From Streptomyces sp. AP-93 (GTDB lineage Bacteria > Actinomycetota > Actinomycetes > Streptomycetales > Streptomycetaceae): a stretch of DNA of 64,000 nt. Made by a program: the position numbers and the translations under genes. Each line of letters opens with the position of its first letter. Positions within the stretch are counted from its first letter, which is position 1. The stretch is taken from assembly GCF_022808175.1 (NCBI RefSeq), contig NZ_JALGBX010000005.1, forward strand, positions 248,001 to 312,000, written 5' to 3'. Shown here one piece after another: positions 17,769 to 27,161 of this stretch. A model generated the notes under the pieces. That model made no database searches. It was not told the DNA's origin and worked only from the letters and a program-made list of their open reading frames with translations.

Positions 17769-18097
17769 GTGGGGGATCCTTCTTCTGTCGCACTGTCGCA
17801 TGAGATAGCTGCCCTCGGCGGGACGAGCTGCTCAACTGCCGTGGACACCGGGAGTTATCACCCATCACCCGAGTGGCTCAACCTTGCACTCCACCGGTGC
17901 GGTCGGACGTCGGCTGATTGACCCAAAGCCGACAGGCGGGCGGATCCCCTTCCCGGGGTGCGTTCGTGTGCGTGCGCCCTGGATTCGGGCCCCGTGCGCG
18001 GGGAGGTGCCGGCCCCGACCGGATCCGGACCCCGTACAGGTCCCGGACCCCGTCGGGGCGGCAGGGGCGGTGTCGCGGCAACGCGACGCAGCCGCGG

Positions 18098-18289
18098 TCA
18101 GCCCGTCTTGCGGCGGACCTTCTTGTTCTTGCCCCCGGGGTTGCCGCCGGCGCCCTGGATCTTCGCCCGGCTCTGGTGTGCCTGCTGCGACTGGGCATTG
18201 GCGGCGTTCCGCTCCAGGGCCTCCTTGAACTTCCGCTTGGCCTCCTCGGCCGGCGATTCGTTCTGCGGGGTGTCTGATTCTTCTGACAT
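18098..18289 (-). CDS. Small DUF5302 protein
   Basis: 63 aa from ATG 18289, with AGGAGGA upstream on the minus strand. Composition is highly charged: an acidic N-terminus (MSEESDTPQNESPAEEAK), a helical middle (RKFKEALERNAANAQSQQAHQ) and a very basic C-terminus (GKNKKVRRKTG). It matches the short actinobacterial family DUF5302. Cytosolic. Function is unknown; the basic tail suggests nucleic-acid contact, which is inference. Between it and the rodlin start there are about 330 bp with no other supported gene. Confidence 0.8.
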   Translation of the reverse strand: MSEESDTPQNESPAEEAKRKFKEALERNAANAQSQQAHQSRAKIQGAGGNPGGKNKKVRRKTG

Positions 18290-18381
18290 GCGTCCTCCTG
18301 GAATGTTCTGAAGCCGTTGCAGTCTGTCAGGTGGTGTTTCCCCTGGCCAACGCGTTCGGGCGGTGCGGCTTCGGAGCGGTC

Positions 18382-18825
18382 TCAGGCGTCCTTCTCCAAG
18401 GTCGGCCGCAGCCGCTCCAGCAGGGCGTGGAGCGTCGCGCGCTCGGTGTCGTCCAGGACGTCGAGGGCGCCGTGTGTGGCCTGCATCTCCTCGCGCACCC
18501 GGCGGATCACCTCGCGGCCCGCGTCCGTGGCCGCGACGTTCTTGACGCGCCGGTCCGCGGGGTCGGGCTCGCGGCGCACCAGCTCGCGGGCCTCCAGCCG
18601 GTCCACGATGCCGGTCACGTTCGAGGCGTCACACACCAGCAGGGTGGCGAGGCCGCGCATCGGGAGCGGGCCGTTCAGCTGGGCGAGGACCTTCGCCTGG
18701 GTGGAGGTGAGGCCGTGGTGTGCGGCGGCCGCCGCGAAATCCCGCCACTGGGCGGTGCCGATCGCGGCGAGCAGCTCCAGCAGCTCCAGCTTGGTCGGGA
18801 CGGCGTGGGGGGTGGTCGCGCTCAT
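18382..18825 (-). CDS. MarR-family transcriptional regulator
   Basis: 147 aa from ATG 18825. Winged-helix core: HHGLTSTQAKVLAQLNGPLP, MRGLATLLVCDASNVTGIVDRLEARELV, wing RREPDPADRRVKNVAATDAGRE, then a C-terminal dimer helix. It is divergent from the MFS exporter, 144 bp away, so it probably represses that gene and itself and responds to a substrate of the pump. Confidence 0.9.
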   Translation of the reverse strand: MSATTPHAVPTKLELLELLAAIGTAQWRDFAAAAAHHGLTSTQAKVLAQLNGPLPMRGLATLLVCDASNVTGIVDRLEARELVRREPDPADRRVKNVAATDAGREVIRRVREEMQATHGALDVLDDTERATLHALLERLRPTLEKDA

Positions 18826-18969
18826 GCTCGGAGCGTACTCAAGGTGCTTTACATGAGCAACCTTTTACTTGACCATCTTAACTATTGAGGTCTACCGTCT
18901 GCTGGAGTCGAAGTACTTGATGACGTCAAACATCTGCGATCTGAAGCACTGAAAAGGGTCCCCCCTGCC
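18826..18969. promoter_or_regulatory. Divergent promoter region of marR and the MFS exporter
   Basis: This AT-richer 144-bp gap contains the 8-bp palindrome TGACGTCA and nearby TTGA/TCAA-rich segments between about 18870 and 18940, reasonable MarR operator candidates. AAAAGGG upstream of 18970 serves as the exporter ribosome binding site. No operator can be fixed from one sequence. Confidence 0.5.
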
Positions 18970-20514
18970 ATGATCCCCACCCCCTCCGCCGCCACCCAGG
19001 CCGGTGGCCGTCGCAACGAGACGGTCATCGTCTTCGCCCTGAGCCTGGCCGCCATGGTCGTGTCGATGATGCAGACGCTGCCGGTCCCGATCCTGGGGCT
19101 GATCCGCAGCGACCTCGGCACCACCACCGCCAACGTCAGCTGGGTGACCACCGCCACCCTGCTGTCCGCCGCCGTCTTCACCCCGCTGCTCGGCCGCTTC
19201 GGCGACCAGCACGGCAAGAAGCCGACGCTGGTGGCCGTACTCGGCGTCATGGTCGCGGGTTCCGTCATCGCGGCGCTGGCGTCCTCGCTCCCCCTGCTCC
19301 TCCTCGGCCGGGTCCTCCAGGGCGCGGCGACCGCGATCTTCCCGCTCGCCCTCTCGGTGCTGCGCGAAGAGGTCCGCCCGCAGAAGCTGCCCGGAGCGAT
19401 GGCCCTGGTCAGCGGCACCCTCGCGTTCGGCAGCGGCCTCGCGCTCGTCGCGACCGGCCTGCTGACCTCCGGCAGCGACGCCGACTACCGCAGCGCCTTC
19501 TGGATGGCCACCGGCTTCGCCGTGCTCGCGCTGCTCGCCGTCGTCTTCCTCGTTCCGGCGACCCGGCACAAGACCGGCGGCCGTACGGACTTCCTCGGCG
19601 CGCTCACCCTGGGCATCGCCCTGCTGCTGCTCCTGCTGCCGATCTCCCAGGGCCACGAGTGGGGCTGGGCCTCCGGCCGTACGCTGGGCAGCTTCGCCGG
19701 CGCCGTCGTCATGACCGCCGTCTGGGTGTTCACCGAGCTCAAGGTCCGCGAGCCCCTCGTCGACATGCGGATGTTCGTCCACCGCCCGGTCCTGATGGCC
19801 AACCTGGCCGGCATCCTCGTCGGCTTCGGCATGTTCGCGAACTTCCTCGGCGTCTCCTACCTCGTCCAGATGCCCGAGGCCCTGACCGGCTACGGCTTCG
19901 ATGCCTCCATCCTGCGCGCCTCCGTGGAGTTCCTGCTGCCCGGCGCGATCGTCTCGCTCCTCGCCTCGCCCATCGGCGGGCAGCTGGTCCGCCACCGCGG
20001 GCCGCGCGCCGCACTGGCGGTGGCCGCGGCCCTCGGCGCCGCCGGCTTCGGCTGGCTGGCCCTGGACCACGGGCACAGCGCCTCGGTGATCGGCGCCGGC
20101 CTCGTCGTCGGCGCGGCCGTCAGCTTCGGCTACGCGGCCATGCCGGCCGTGATCATGGCGAGTGTCCCGCCCCACCAGAGCGGCATCGCCAACGGCATCA
20201 ACTCGATCTCGCGCTCCACGGGCAGTGCGATCGGCAGCGCCATCGTGACCACCATCCTGGCCTCGAAGACGATCGAACACCTCCCGGCGGGAGTTCCCGC
20301 ACTGCCCGCCGAATCCGGCTTCACCCTCACCTTCGCCATCGGCGCCGTGGCCTTCGCCCTGGTCGCGGTGATCAGCGGAATCGGCCTGCGCGGGGCACAC
20401 GGCCCGCGGACGGACGCCCCCACACCGGCGGTCGCGGGCGGCGGCGCGGTCCCGGCCTCCGCGGCAGCCGCCGCGAGCGGGTCCGCCCGCCCGGCCGAGA
20501 AGGCCGACGCCTGA
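18970..20514 (+). CDS. MFS drug-efflux transporter, DHA2 (14-helix) type
   Basis: 514 aa. Multiple hydrophobic helices begin at about residue 20 (VIVFALSLAAMVVSMMQTLP). The motif-A region reads LGRFGDQHGKKPTLV between helices 2 and 3, and motif C-like residues lie around SGTLAFGSGLAL. The helix count fits the 14-TM EmrB/QacA proton antiporters. The last 40 residues are a cytosolic Ala/Pro tail. Divergent from a MarR regulator, so expression is likely drug- or metabolite-induced. Followed by an 18-bp perfect hairpin. Confidence 0.9.
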   Translation: MIPTPSAATQAGGRRNETVIVFALSLAAMVVSMMQTLPVPILGLIRSDLGTTTANVSWVTTATLLSAAVFTPLLGRFGDQHGKKPTLVAVLGVMVAGSVIAALASSLPLLLLGRVLQGAATAIFPLALSVLREEVRPQKLPGAMALVSGTLAFGSGLALVATGLLTSGSDADYRSAFWMATGFAVLALLAVVFLVPATRHKTGGRTDFLGALTLGIALLLLLLPISQGHEWGWASGRTLGSFAGAVVMTAVWVFTELKVREPLVDMRMFVHRPVLMANLAGILVGFGMFANFLGVSYLVQMPEALTGYGFDASILRASVEFLLPGAIVSLLASPIGGQLVRHRGPRAALAVAAALGAAGFGWLALDHGHSASVIGAGLVVGAAVSFGYAAMPAVIMASVPPHQSGIANGINSISRSTGSAIGSAIVTTILASKTIEHLPAGVPALPAESGFTLTFAIGAVAFALVAVISGIGLRGAHGPRTDAPTPAVAGGGAVPASAAAAASGSARPAEKADA

Positions 20515-20534
20515 TCCGACAGGGACGGCCCAGC

Positions 20535-20573
20535 CGCCCCCGGGCCGCCGCGCACCGCGGCGGCCCGGGGGCG
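20535..20573 (+). terminator. Terminator of the MFS gene
   Basis: Perfect 18-bp GC-only stem, arms 20535-20552 and 20556-20573, with a 3-nt loop. Confidence 0.88.
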
Positions 20574-20651
20574 CTCTCGCGTGGTGCCCGTGCCCGGCTG
20601 GATAGGCTCGGCCGGACCCGGGACGCGCGTCACCGGGGCCGGAGGGGTGGC

Positions 20652-21257
20652 ATGACCAGCAGCGAAGAAGCGGTCCGGATCCTGCGGGCGGCCGACCGAC
20701 CGGCAGCGCGGTGGAAGAACGGCGGGGGAGTGACCCGCGAGATCGCCGCCGGACCCGAGGGCTCCGGGATGGACGATTTCGGCTGGCGGGTCAGCCTCGC
20801 GGAGGTCACCGCCGACGGCGCCTTCTCCGTGTTCCCCGGCGTCGACCGCACGCTCACCCTCGCGGAGGGCGCCGGCATGGACCTCGCGATCGGCGGCGTA
20901 CGACGCCTGGTGGACCGGCGGTACGCGCCCCAGCGGTTCCCCGGCGACGAGCCGACCGGCTGCCGGCTGCTGGCCGGGCCGGTGGTGAACTTCAACGTGA
21001 TGTACCGCCGGGGTGTGGTGGCCGCCGACACCGCTGTCGTACGGGGCGACCTCGCGCTCGCCGTCCGGCCCGGCGAGAGCCTGCTGATCGTCGCCCTGGA
21101 AGGGACGGCCGAGGTCGACGGCTCCACCGAACTGGGCCCGTACGACGCCGTCTTGACGACGGGAGCGCGGGAGGTCCTGCTGCGGAGCTCCGGGCGCGCG
21201 GCGGTGGTCCGACTCGCCCCGGCCCCGACGGAGCCCGGCCGAACCCAGCCGGCCTAG
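20652..21257 (+). CDS. HutD/Ves-family cupin protein
   Basis: 201 aa from ATG 20652 (GGAGGGG upstream). The start VRILRAADRPAARWKNGGGV with TREIAAGPEG is the HutD/Ves signature, followed by FGWRVSLAEVTADGAFSVFP, DRTLTLAEG and FNVMYRRG. HutD proteins are bicupins associated with histidine catabolism in some bacteria; Ves is a cold-linked E. coli relative. No hut genes adjoin here, so the role stays open. The gene stands alone after a strong terminator. Confidence 0.85.
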   Translation: MTSSEEAVRILRAADRPAARWKNGGGVTREIAAGPEGSGMDDFGWRVSLAEVTADGAFSVFPGVDRTLTLAEGAGMDLAIGGVRRLVDRRYAPQRFPGDEPTGCRLLAGPVVNFNVMYRRGVVAADTAVVRGDLALAVRPGESLLIVALEGTAEVDGSTELGPYDAVLTTGAREVLLRSSGRAAVVRLAPAPTEPGRTQPA

Positions 21258-21633
21258 CCACCAGAGTCCGGGAACCGGGCCGCCGACGGGGGGCCGCGCC
21301 GAGCAGCGGCCAGAGGCGGCCCCGGCCGACGCGAACGCAAAAGGGGCCGCAATCCGTCGGGCCCGCGCCGCGTCCTACAGCGCCGCGCGCCTTCTTCGCC
21401 GACCGCGGCACGCCCCGGACACGGCCTCCGACCACCCGGAGAGGGGCCGGCCCGGGGCGTGATCCGAACTCCCCTCTGTGCGCGAAGCGTTGACAAAGTC
21501 GTCATCTGCTAGAAACCTGTGGCGCCATGGCCGCATAACTGCGATCAGATCACTCAAAAAATTAATAACGGTGCGCAAGTTTGCGGCAGGCGTGGCTGCG
21601 CCGGGCCGGTCCCCTCATGGAACAGAGGACAGC
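21258..21633. other. Leader/promoter region of the giant glucanase gene
   Basis: About 375 bp without a supported gene. It contains an 8-bp hairpin (21316-21323 with 21343-21350) that may end the HutD transcript. From 21485 it becomes AT-rich, with TTGACA at 21490-21495, a plausible -35; the best -10 is weak and not well spaced. The frame is open upstream to 21478, but this part has no coding character. Confidence 0.45.
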
Positions 21634-24600
21634 ATGAGATGGAAGCAAGGCGGCCGGCTGATGCTGGCCGGCACGGTGGTCGCGGGACTGATGTCGGTCG
21701 GACTCCTGCCAGTCACCCTCGCCGCCGCTGCGGGCGGACCCAACCTCGCCCTGGGCAAGGCGGTCTCCGCGAGCGGATCACTCGGCGGGTACGGGGCACC
21801 GGGAGTCGCCGACGGCAACCAGGGCTCGTACTGGGAGGGCCCCTCGGGCACCTTCCCGCAGTGGGTGCAGGTGGACCTCGGCAGCAGCGTCGCCGTCGAC
21901 CAGGTGGTGCTGAAGCTGCCCGCCCCGTGGGAGACGCGCACCGAGACGCTGACCGTGCAGGGCAGCACCGACGGGAACACCTTCACCACCCTGTCCGCCT
22001 CGGCGGGACGGGTGTTCAACCCCGCCCAGTCCAATGCGGTGACCATCGGGTTCACCGCCGCGACGGTCCGCTTCGTGCGGGTGCACGTCACCGCCAACAC
22101 GGGCTGGCAGGCCGCCCAGATATCCGAGCTGGAGGTGTACTCCGCCGACGGCAGCGGTGACCCCGGCGATCCCGGAGACCCGGGCACTCCGCCTCCCGTC
22201 GGCGTGAACCTCGCCAAGGGCAAGCCCATCGAGGCCTCCTCCACCACCCAGTCGTTCGTCGCGGCCAACGCCAACGACGACAGCGTCACCAGCTACTGGG
22301 AGGCGGGCGGCCAGCAGTCCACGCTGACCGTGAAGCTCGGCTCCAACGCCGACGTCACCGGAGTGGTCCTCAAGCTCAACCCCGACCCCGCCTGGGGCAA
22401 CCGCACCCAGAGCTTCGAGATCCTGGGCCGGGAGCAGTCGGCGAGCGGGTTCACCACCCTGAAGGCCCGCGCCGACTACGCGTTCAGCCCGGCCGGCAAC
22501 CAGAACACCGTGACGGTTCCCGTCACCGGCCGCCTCGCCGAGGTCCAGCTGAAGTTCTCCGGCAACACCGGGGCCGGCGGCGGCCAGGCCGCCGAGTTCC
22601 AGGTCATCGGCGCCGCCGCCCCGAACCCGGACCTGACGGTCACGGACCTCGCCTGGTCCCCTGCCGCCCCGTCCGAGAGCGACGCCGTCACGGTCAACGC
22701 GACCGTCCGCAACGCCGGTTCGGCCGCCTCCCCGGCCACCACCGTCAACGTCAGCCTCGAAGGCGCGGTCGCGGGCGGCGCCCCGGTCGGCGCCCTCGCC
22801 GCCGGAGCCTCGGCCACCGTCCCGGTCGCCGTGGGCAAGCGCCCGATGGGCAGCTACACCGTCTCCGCCGTGGTCGACCCGGCCGGCAGCGTCCCCGAGC
22901 AGGACGACACCAACAACAGCCGCACGGCCGCCGCGAAGCTCGTCGTAGGCCAGGCGCCGGGCCCCGACCTGGAAGCCCTCTCCATCACCACCAACCCGGC
23001 CAACCCTGCCGTCGGCGCCCCGGTCTCCTTCACCGTGGCCGTCCGCAACCGGGGGACCAGCGCGGTGAGCGCGGGCACCGTCACCCGGCTGGTCGCCGGC
23101 GCCACCACCCTGAACGGCCCCACCCCGGCGATCGCGGCCGGTGCGACCGTCAACGTACCGATCAACGGCACCTGGACGGCGGTCAGCGGCGGAGCCACCC
23201 TCACCGCCACCGCCGACGGGACCGGCCTCGTCGCCGAGACCAACGAGAGCAACAACAGCCACTCCCGCGCCGTGGTCGTCGGCCGCGGGGCGGCGCTCCC
23301 GTACACCGAGTACGAGGCGGAGGCCGGCAGCTACACCGGCACCCTGCTGCAGAGCGACGCCAAGCGGACCTTCGGGCACACCAACTTCGCCACCGAGTCC
23401 TCGGGCCGCGAGTCCGTACGCCTCTCCTCGACCGGCCAGTACGTACAGTTCACCTCCACCAACCAGGCCAACTCCATCGTCGTGCGGGGCTCCGTACCCG
23501 ACGCCGCGAACGGCGGCGGCGCCGACGCCACGATCAGCCTGTACGTCAACGGCAGCTTCGCCCAGAAGCTGACGCTCTCCTCCAGGCACAGCTGGCTCTA
23601 CGGCAGCACCGACAGCCCCGAGGGCCTGACCAACACCCCTGGCGGCGACGCCCGCAGGCTCTTCGACGAGTCCCACGCCCTGCTCGCGCAGAGCTACCCG
23701 GCCGGCACCACCTTCCGCCTCCAGCGCGACGCGGGCGACACGGCCTCGTACTACGTCATCGACCTGATCGACCTGGAGCAGGTGGCTCCCGCGGCGGCCA
23801 AGCCCGCCGAGTGCACCTCGATCACCGACTACGGCGCGATCCCGAACGACGGCATCGACGACACGCCCGCCCTCCAGAAGGCCGTGACGGCGGACCAGAA
23901 CGGGCAGATCGCCTGCGTCTGGATCCCGCAGGGCCAGTGGCGCCAGGAGCAGAAGATCCTCACCGACGACCCGCTGAACCGGGGCCAGTTCAACCAGGTG
24001 GGCATCAGCAACGTCTCCATCCGCGGTGCGGGCATGTGGCACTCCCAGCTCTACACGCTGACCCAGCCGCAGGACGCCGGCGGCATCAACCACCCGCACG
24101 AGGGCAACTTCGGCTTCGAGATCGACGACAACACGCAAATCTCCGACATCGCCATCTTCGGATCCGGCCGGATCCGGGGCGGTGACGGCAACGCCGAGGG
24201 CGGTGTGGGCCTCAACGGGCGCTTCGGCAAGAACACCAAGATCACCAACGTGTGGATCGAGCACGCCAACGTCGGCGTCTGGGTCGGCCGCGACTACGAC
24301 AACATCCCGGCCCTGTGGGGTCCCGGCGACGGCATCGAGTTCAGCGGCATGCGGATCCGCGACACCTACGCCGACGGCATCAACTTCGCCAACGGCACGC
24401 GCAACTCCACCGTCTTCAACTCCTCCTTCCGCACGACCGGTGACGACGCCCTGGCGGTGTGGTCCAGCAAGTACGTGAAGGACCAGTCGGTGGACATCGG
24501 CCACGACAACCACTTCCGCAACAACACCATCCAGCTCCCGTGGCGGGCCAACGGCATCGCCCTGTACGGCGGCTACGGCAACACCATCGAGAACAACCTG

Positions 24601-25029
24601 ATCTACGACACCATGAACTACCCCGGCATCATGCTGGCGACCGACCACGACCCGCTGCCCTTCTCCGGGCAGACCCTGATCGCGAACAACGGGCTGTTCC
24701 GGACCGGCGGCGCGTTCTGGAACGAGGACCAGGAGTTCGGCGCGATCACCCTGTTCCCGTCGAACCTGCCCATCCCGGGTGTCGTCATCCGCGACACCGA
24801 CATCCATGACTCCACCTACGACGGGATCCAGTTCAAGACCGGCGGCGGGGTGATGCCCGACGTCAAGATCACGAACGTGACCATCGACAAGTCCAACAAC
24901 GGGTCCGGAATCCTGGCCATGGGCGGGGCGCGCGGCAACGCCACCCTTTCAAACGTCACCATCACCGGATCGGCCCGGGGCAACATCCTGATCGAACCGG
25001 GATCGCAGTTCCTGATCAACGGCGGCTAG
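21634..25029 (+). CDS. Secreted multidomain alpha-1,3-glucanase-like enzyme (GH87-type beta helix)
   Basis: 1131 aa from ATG 21634. Order: signal peptide (1-34); two discoidin/F5-8C-like domains (about 36-170 and 185-330, each starting NLA-GK) joined by a GDPGDPGDPG linker; two CARDB-type Ig domains (about 335-430 and 445-545, each closing with a D/E-x-N-N-S motif); a CBM6/35-like module beginning YEAEAGSYTG (about 555-705); and a C-terminal right-handed beta helix (about 715-1131) starting ITDYGAIPNDGIDDTPALQK. The motif FRTTGDDALAVWSS supplies the Asp pair expected for GH87 alpha-1,3-glucanase/mycodextranase. Probably attacks fungal wall or bacterial alpha-glucans outside the cell. GH87 is my best assignment; a related polysaccharide hydrolase is possible. 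Confidence 0.85.
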   Translation: MRWKQGGRLMLAGTVVAGLMSVGLLPVTLAAAAGGPNLALGKAVSASGSLGGYGAPGVADGNQGSYWEGPSGTFPQWVQVDLGSSVAVDQVVLKLPAPWETRTETLTVQGSTDGNTFTTLSASAGRVFNPAQSNAVTIGFTAATVRFVRVHVTANTGWQAAQISELEVYSADGSGDPGDPGDPGTPPPVGVNLAKGKPIEASSTTQSFVAANANDDSVTSYWEAGGQQSTLTVKLGSNADVTGVVLKLNPDPAWGNRTQSFEILGREQSASGFTTLKARADYAFSPAGNQNTVTVPVTGRLAEVQLKFSGNTGAGGGQAAEFQVIGAAAPNPDLTVTDLAWSPAAPSESDAVTVNATVRNAGSAASPATTVNVSLEGAVAGGAPVGALAAGASATVPVAVGKRPMGSYTVSAVVDPAGSVPEQDDTNNSRTAAAKLVVGQAPGPDLEALSITTNPANPAVGAPVSFTVAVRNRGTSAVSAGTVTRLVAGATTLNGPTPAIAAGATVNVPINGTWTAVSGGATLTATADGTGLVAETNESNNSHSRAVVVGRGAALPYTEYEAEAGSYTGTLLQSDAKRTFGHTNFATESSGRESVRLSSTGQYVQFTSTNQANSIVVRGSVPDAANGGGADATISLYVNGSFAQKLTLSSRHSWLYGSTDSPEGLTNTPGGDARRLFDESHALLAQSYPAGTTFRLQRDAGDTASYYVIDLIDLEQVAPAAAKPAECTSITDYGAIPNDGIDDTPALQKAVTADQNGQIACVWIPQGQWRQEQKILTDDPLNRGQFNQVGISNVSIRGAGMWHSQLYTLTQPQDAGGINHPHEGNFGFEIDDNTQISDIAIFGSGRIRGGDGNAEGGVGLNGRFGKNTKITNVWIEHANVGVWVGRDYDNIPALWGPGDGIEFSGMRIRDTYADGINFANGTRNSTVFNSSFRTTGDDALAVWSSKYVKDQSVDIGHDNHFRNNTIQLPWRANGIALYGGYGNTIENNLIYDTMNYPGIMLATDHDPLPFSGQTLIANNGLFRTGGAFWNEDQEFGAITLFPSNLPIPGVVIRDTDIHDSTYDGIQFKTGGGVMPDVKITNVTIDKSNNGSGILAMGGARGNATLSNVTITGSARGNILIEPGSQFLINGG

Positions 25030-25041
25030 CGGCAGGCGGGT

Positions 25042-26946
25042 TCACCGCTTGCCGAGCTTGACCCATCTCGCCGTACCGGGCACGCCCTCGGCGTCGAGGA
25101 GGAACAGCATGTAGTACCCGGGCGGGGCGTCGGCCGAAGTGGCCGGCGCCCGCAGCCCGATCTCGCGGCCGCGGACGCCGGTCATCCGCAGCTCCAGGTG
25201 GCGCTGACTGGTGTTCACCGCGTGGGTGACCGTGGTCGGCGCCAGCAGCACGGCCCGCCGTACGCCGGCGGCCGTCGAGCTCTCCACCGAGAACTCCGCG
25301 TCGTGGGCGATCTCGCCCGCCGGGACCCGGTCCAGTACGGGCCGGGCGCCCCGGTGCAGGTAGGCGGGCTCGTAGATTTCGATCGAGCCGTCCATCCCGT
25401 CCTTGATGTCGGGGTCGTTGGCGATCTGCTGGAGCTCGTCCCCGGTGACCATGACCCGGCCGTCGGGCAGCACCAGGGCGTTGGAGTGGTAGCCCCGCGG
25501 CAGCCGTTGGGCCGGCCCGAGCCTCCACCGGCCGTCCGCTCCCCGCAGTTCGGTCTGGCGGAACTTCAGATCGGCCTTCGGGTTGAACGGCCCGAACCCG
25601 TAATCCCTGGTGTCCTTGGCCCCGTTGACCGTCAGCAGCGTGGCGTCCGGCAGGATCAGCGTGTCGTCCTGGGTCCGGCCGAAGGCGCGCGGCTCCTGCG
25701 CGGTCCACGCACCGCCCGACAGCCGGTAGGTGTTCGGGTCGAGCGGATCTCCGCCGAGCACCAGCACCGAGTCGGGTCCGCGGAATCCCGCCGGCAGCGG
25801 CACGGCGGAGCCGTAGCCCCGGAAGTCGGCGGGCCGCCTGGGCAGGTCCGTACGGGTCTGCGCGCGCGGGTCGAAGAGCCACTGCTGGTCGGCGTCGCGC
25901 CCCAGGCCGTAGATCATGCCGTCGCGCAGCGAGAACAGGTGCGGGTAGTCGTTGCGGAACGGCGCGTCGGAGCGCATCCGCTGCACGGGCACGTCCAGCG
26001 GGATGTCGTACGGGCGCCAGGGCACCGGCTGCCCCAGCGCGGGGAACCGCTCCACCACCGGGGTGGGCGTCCCCGTGCCCCGCTCCGACTGGCCGGACAT
26101 GATGATCTGGCGGCCGTCCGCACCGGTCACCACCGACGGGTACCAACGGCCCACCGCCATGTCGCGGTTGCGGTACCAGCCCTCGGTCCACGGGTCGAAG
26201 ACGAAGGACAGCTTCGCGCCGCTGCCGCCCTTCCCGCCCGTGTTGCCGCCGAACACGCCCAGCATCCCGTTGGGCAGGAAGGAGTGCCCGGCGCAGAAGA
26301 ACGGCGCCGGGCGCGGGGCGTGGGTACCGTCGGGCATCAGCACGACGGGCGGGGTCACCTTCTTGAAGGACCGCGCGCCGGTCCCCTTCGCCGGATCCCA
26401 CAGGTAGGCGCGGCCCGCGTTCGCCGGACCGGTCCGGTCCGTGGGCCCGGTCTCCTTGGTGGGGTCGGTCTCCACCCGTGAGAAGGAGAAGAGCAGCACC
26501 TTGCCGGTGGGCAGCAGGGCGACGTGCACGCCGAAGTCGGGGGAGGGGAAGTACTCGGCGAACCGTCCCGAAACCTCAGCGCTGAAAGCGGAGTTGGCCT
26601 CGCGCTGCGAGCCGGCGAGCGAGGCCAGGCTCGCATTGCGCCGGGACTGGGGGTACCCCACGGCGCCCTTGGCCGCCCGGCGCAGCTCGGCGTGGGCGCG
26701 CGCGTGGCCGGCCCCGATCACGGCGGCCTCGGCCGCGTCGGTTCCCCCCGGCCCGCCCGTCCCGCTCGTCCCGCCGGTTCCCCCGGTTCCGCCGGGCCCG
26801 CCGGACGCACCGATTGACCCGGTTGCCCCGGCCCCGCCGTCCGTGCCGTGCCCCGGAGCGCCGGCGGCGGCCGGTGCGGTCGCGAGGACCAGGGCGGAGA
26901 CGACCGCGGTGGCGCAGAGCAGGGCGGACCGGTGCAGGCGGCGCAT
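25042..26946 (-). CDS. GlxA-like radical copper oxidase (galactose oxidase-like), full length
   Basis: 634 aa from ATG 26946. A signal peptide or anchor (ALLCATAVVSALVLATAPAAA) is followed by a Gly/Thr-rich linker (about 35-70) and a seven-bladed Kelch-type propeller plus a C-terminal DUF1929 domain. Cofactor residues can be placed by family pattern: Cys218 in FFCAGHSFLPNG and Tyr269 in GRWYPSV for the thioether-linked radical, Tyr-His in RGYHSNALVLPDG and His in THAVNTSQRH for copper. GlxA acts at hyphal tips on a cslA-made glycan in Streptomyces, but no cslA adjoins here. A shorter paralogue lies at 51491. Confidence 0.9.
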   Translation of the reverse strand: MRRLHRSALLCATAVVSALVLATAPAAAGAPGHGTDGGAGATGSIGASGGPGGTGGTGGTSGTGGPGGTDAAEAAVIGAGHARAHAELRRAAKGAVGYPQSRRNASLASLAGSQREANSAFSAEVSGRFAEYFPSPDFGVHVALLPTGKVLLFSFSRVETDPTKETGPTDRTGPANAGRAYLWDPAKGTGARSFKKVTPPVVLMPDGTHAPRPAPFFCAGHSFLPNGMLGVFGGNTGGKGGSGAKLSFVFDPWTEGWYRNRDMAVGRWYPSVVTGADGRQIIMSGQSERGTGTPTPVVERFPALGQPVPWRPYDIPLDVPVQRMRSDAPFRNDYPHLFSLRDGMIYGLGRDADQQWLFDPRAQTRTDLPRRPADFRGYGSAVPLPAGFRGPDSVLVLGGDPLDPNTYRLSGGAWTAQEPRAFGRTQDDTLILPDATLLTVNGAKDTRDYGFGPFNPKADLKFRQTELRGADGRWRLGPAQRLPRGYHSNALVLPDGRVMVTGDELQQIANDPDIKDGMDGSIEIYEPAYLHRGARPVLDRVPAGEIAHDAEFSVESSTAAGVRRAVLLAPTTVTHAVNTSQRHLELRMTGVRGREIGLRAPATSADAPPGYYMLFLLDAEGVPGTARWVKLGKR

Positions 26947-27161
26947 GGGGCTCCTCGGCGCGGGCGGTTCCGTAGGGCGCTCAGCATAGGAAATACCGGG
27001 AGGAATCGGACGGCATGACGGGTGCGGCGCCCCGCCGATGAGCCGTTCGGCCCTCCCCGACCCCCTGCCCGAACGTTTCTGCGGTGAATGGACCCGGCCA
27101 TCGGAGTGAGGCCGCGCACCCGTTCCCCGATCGGCGCGGTACGGACCGCTTCCATGGCCGG

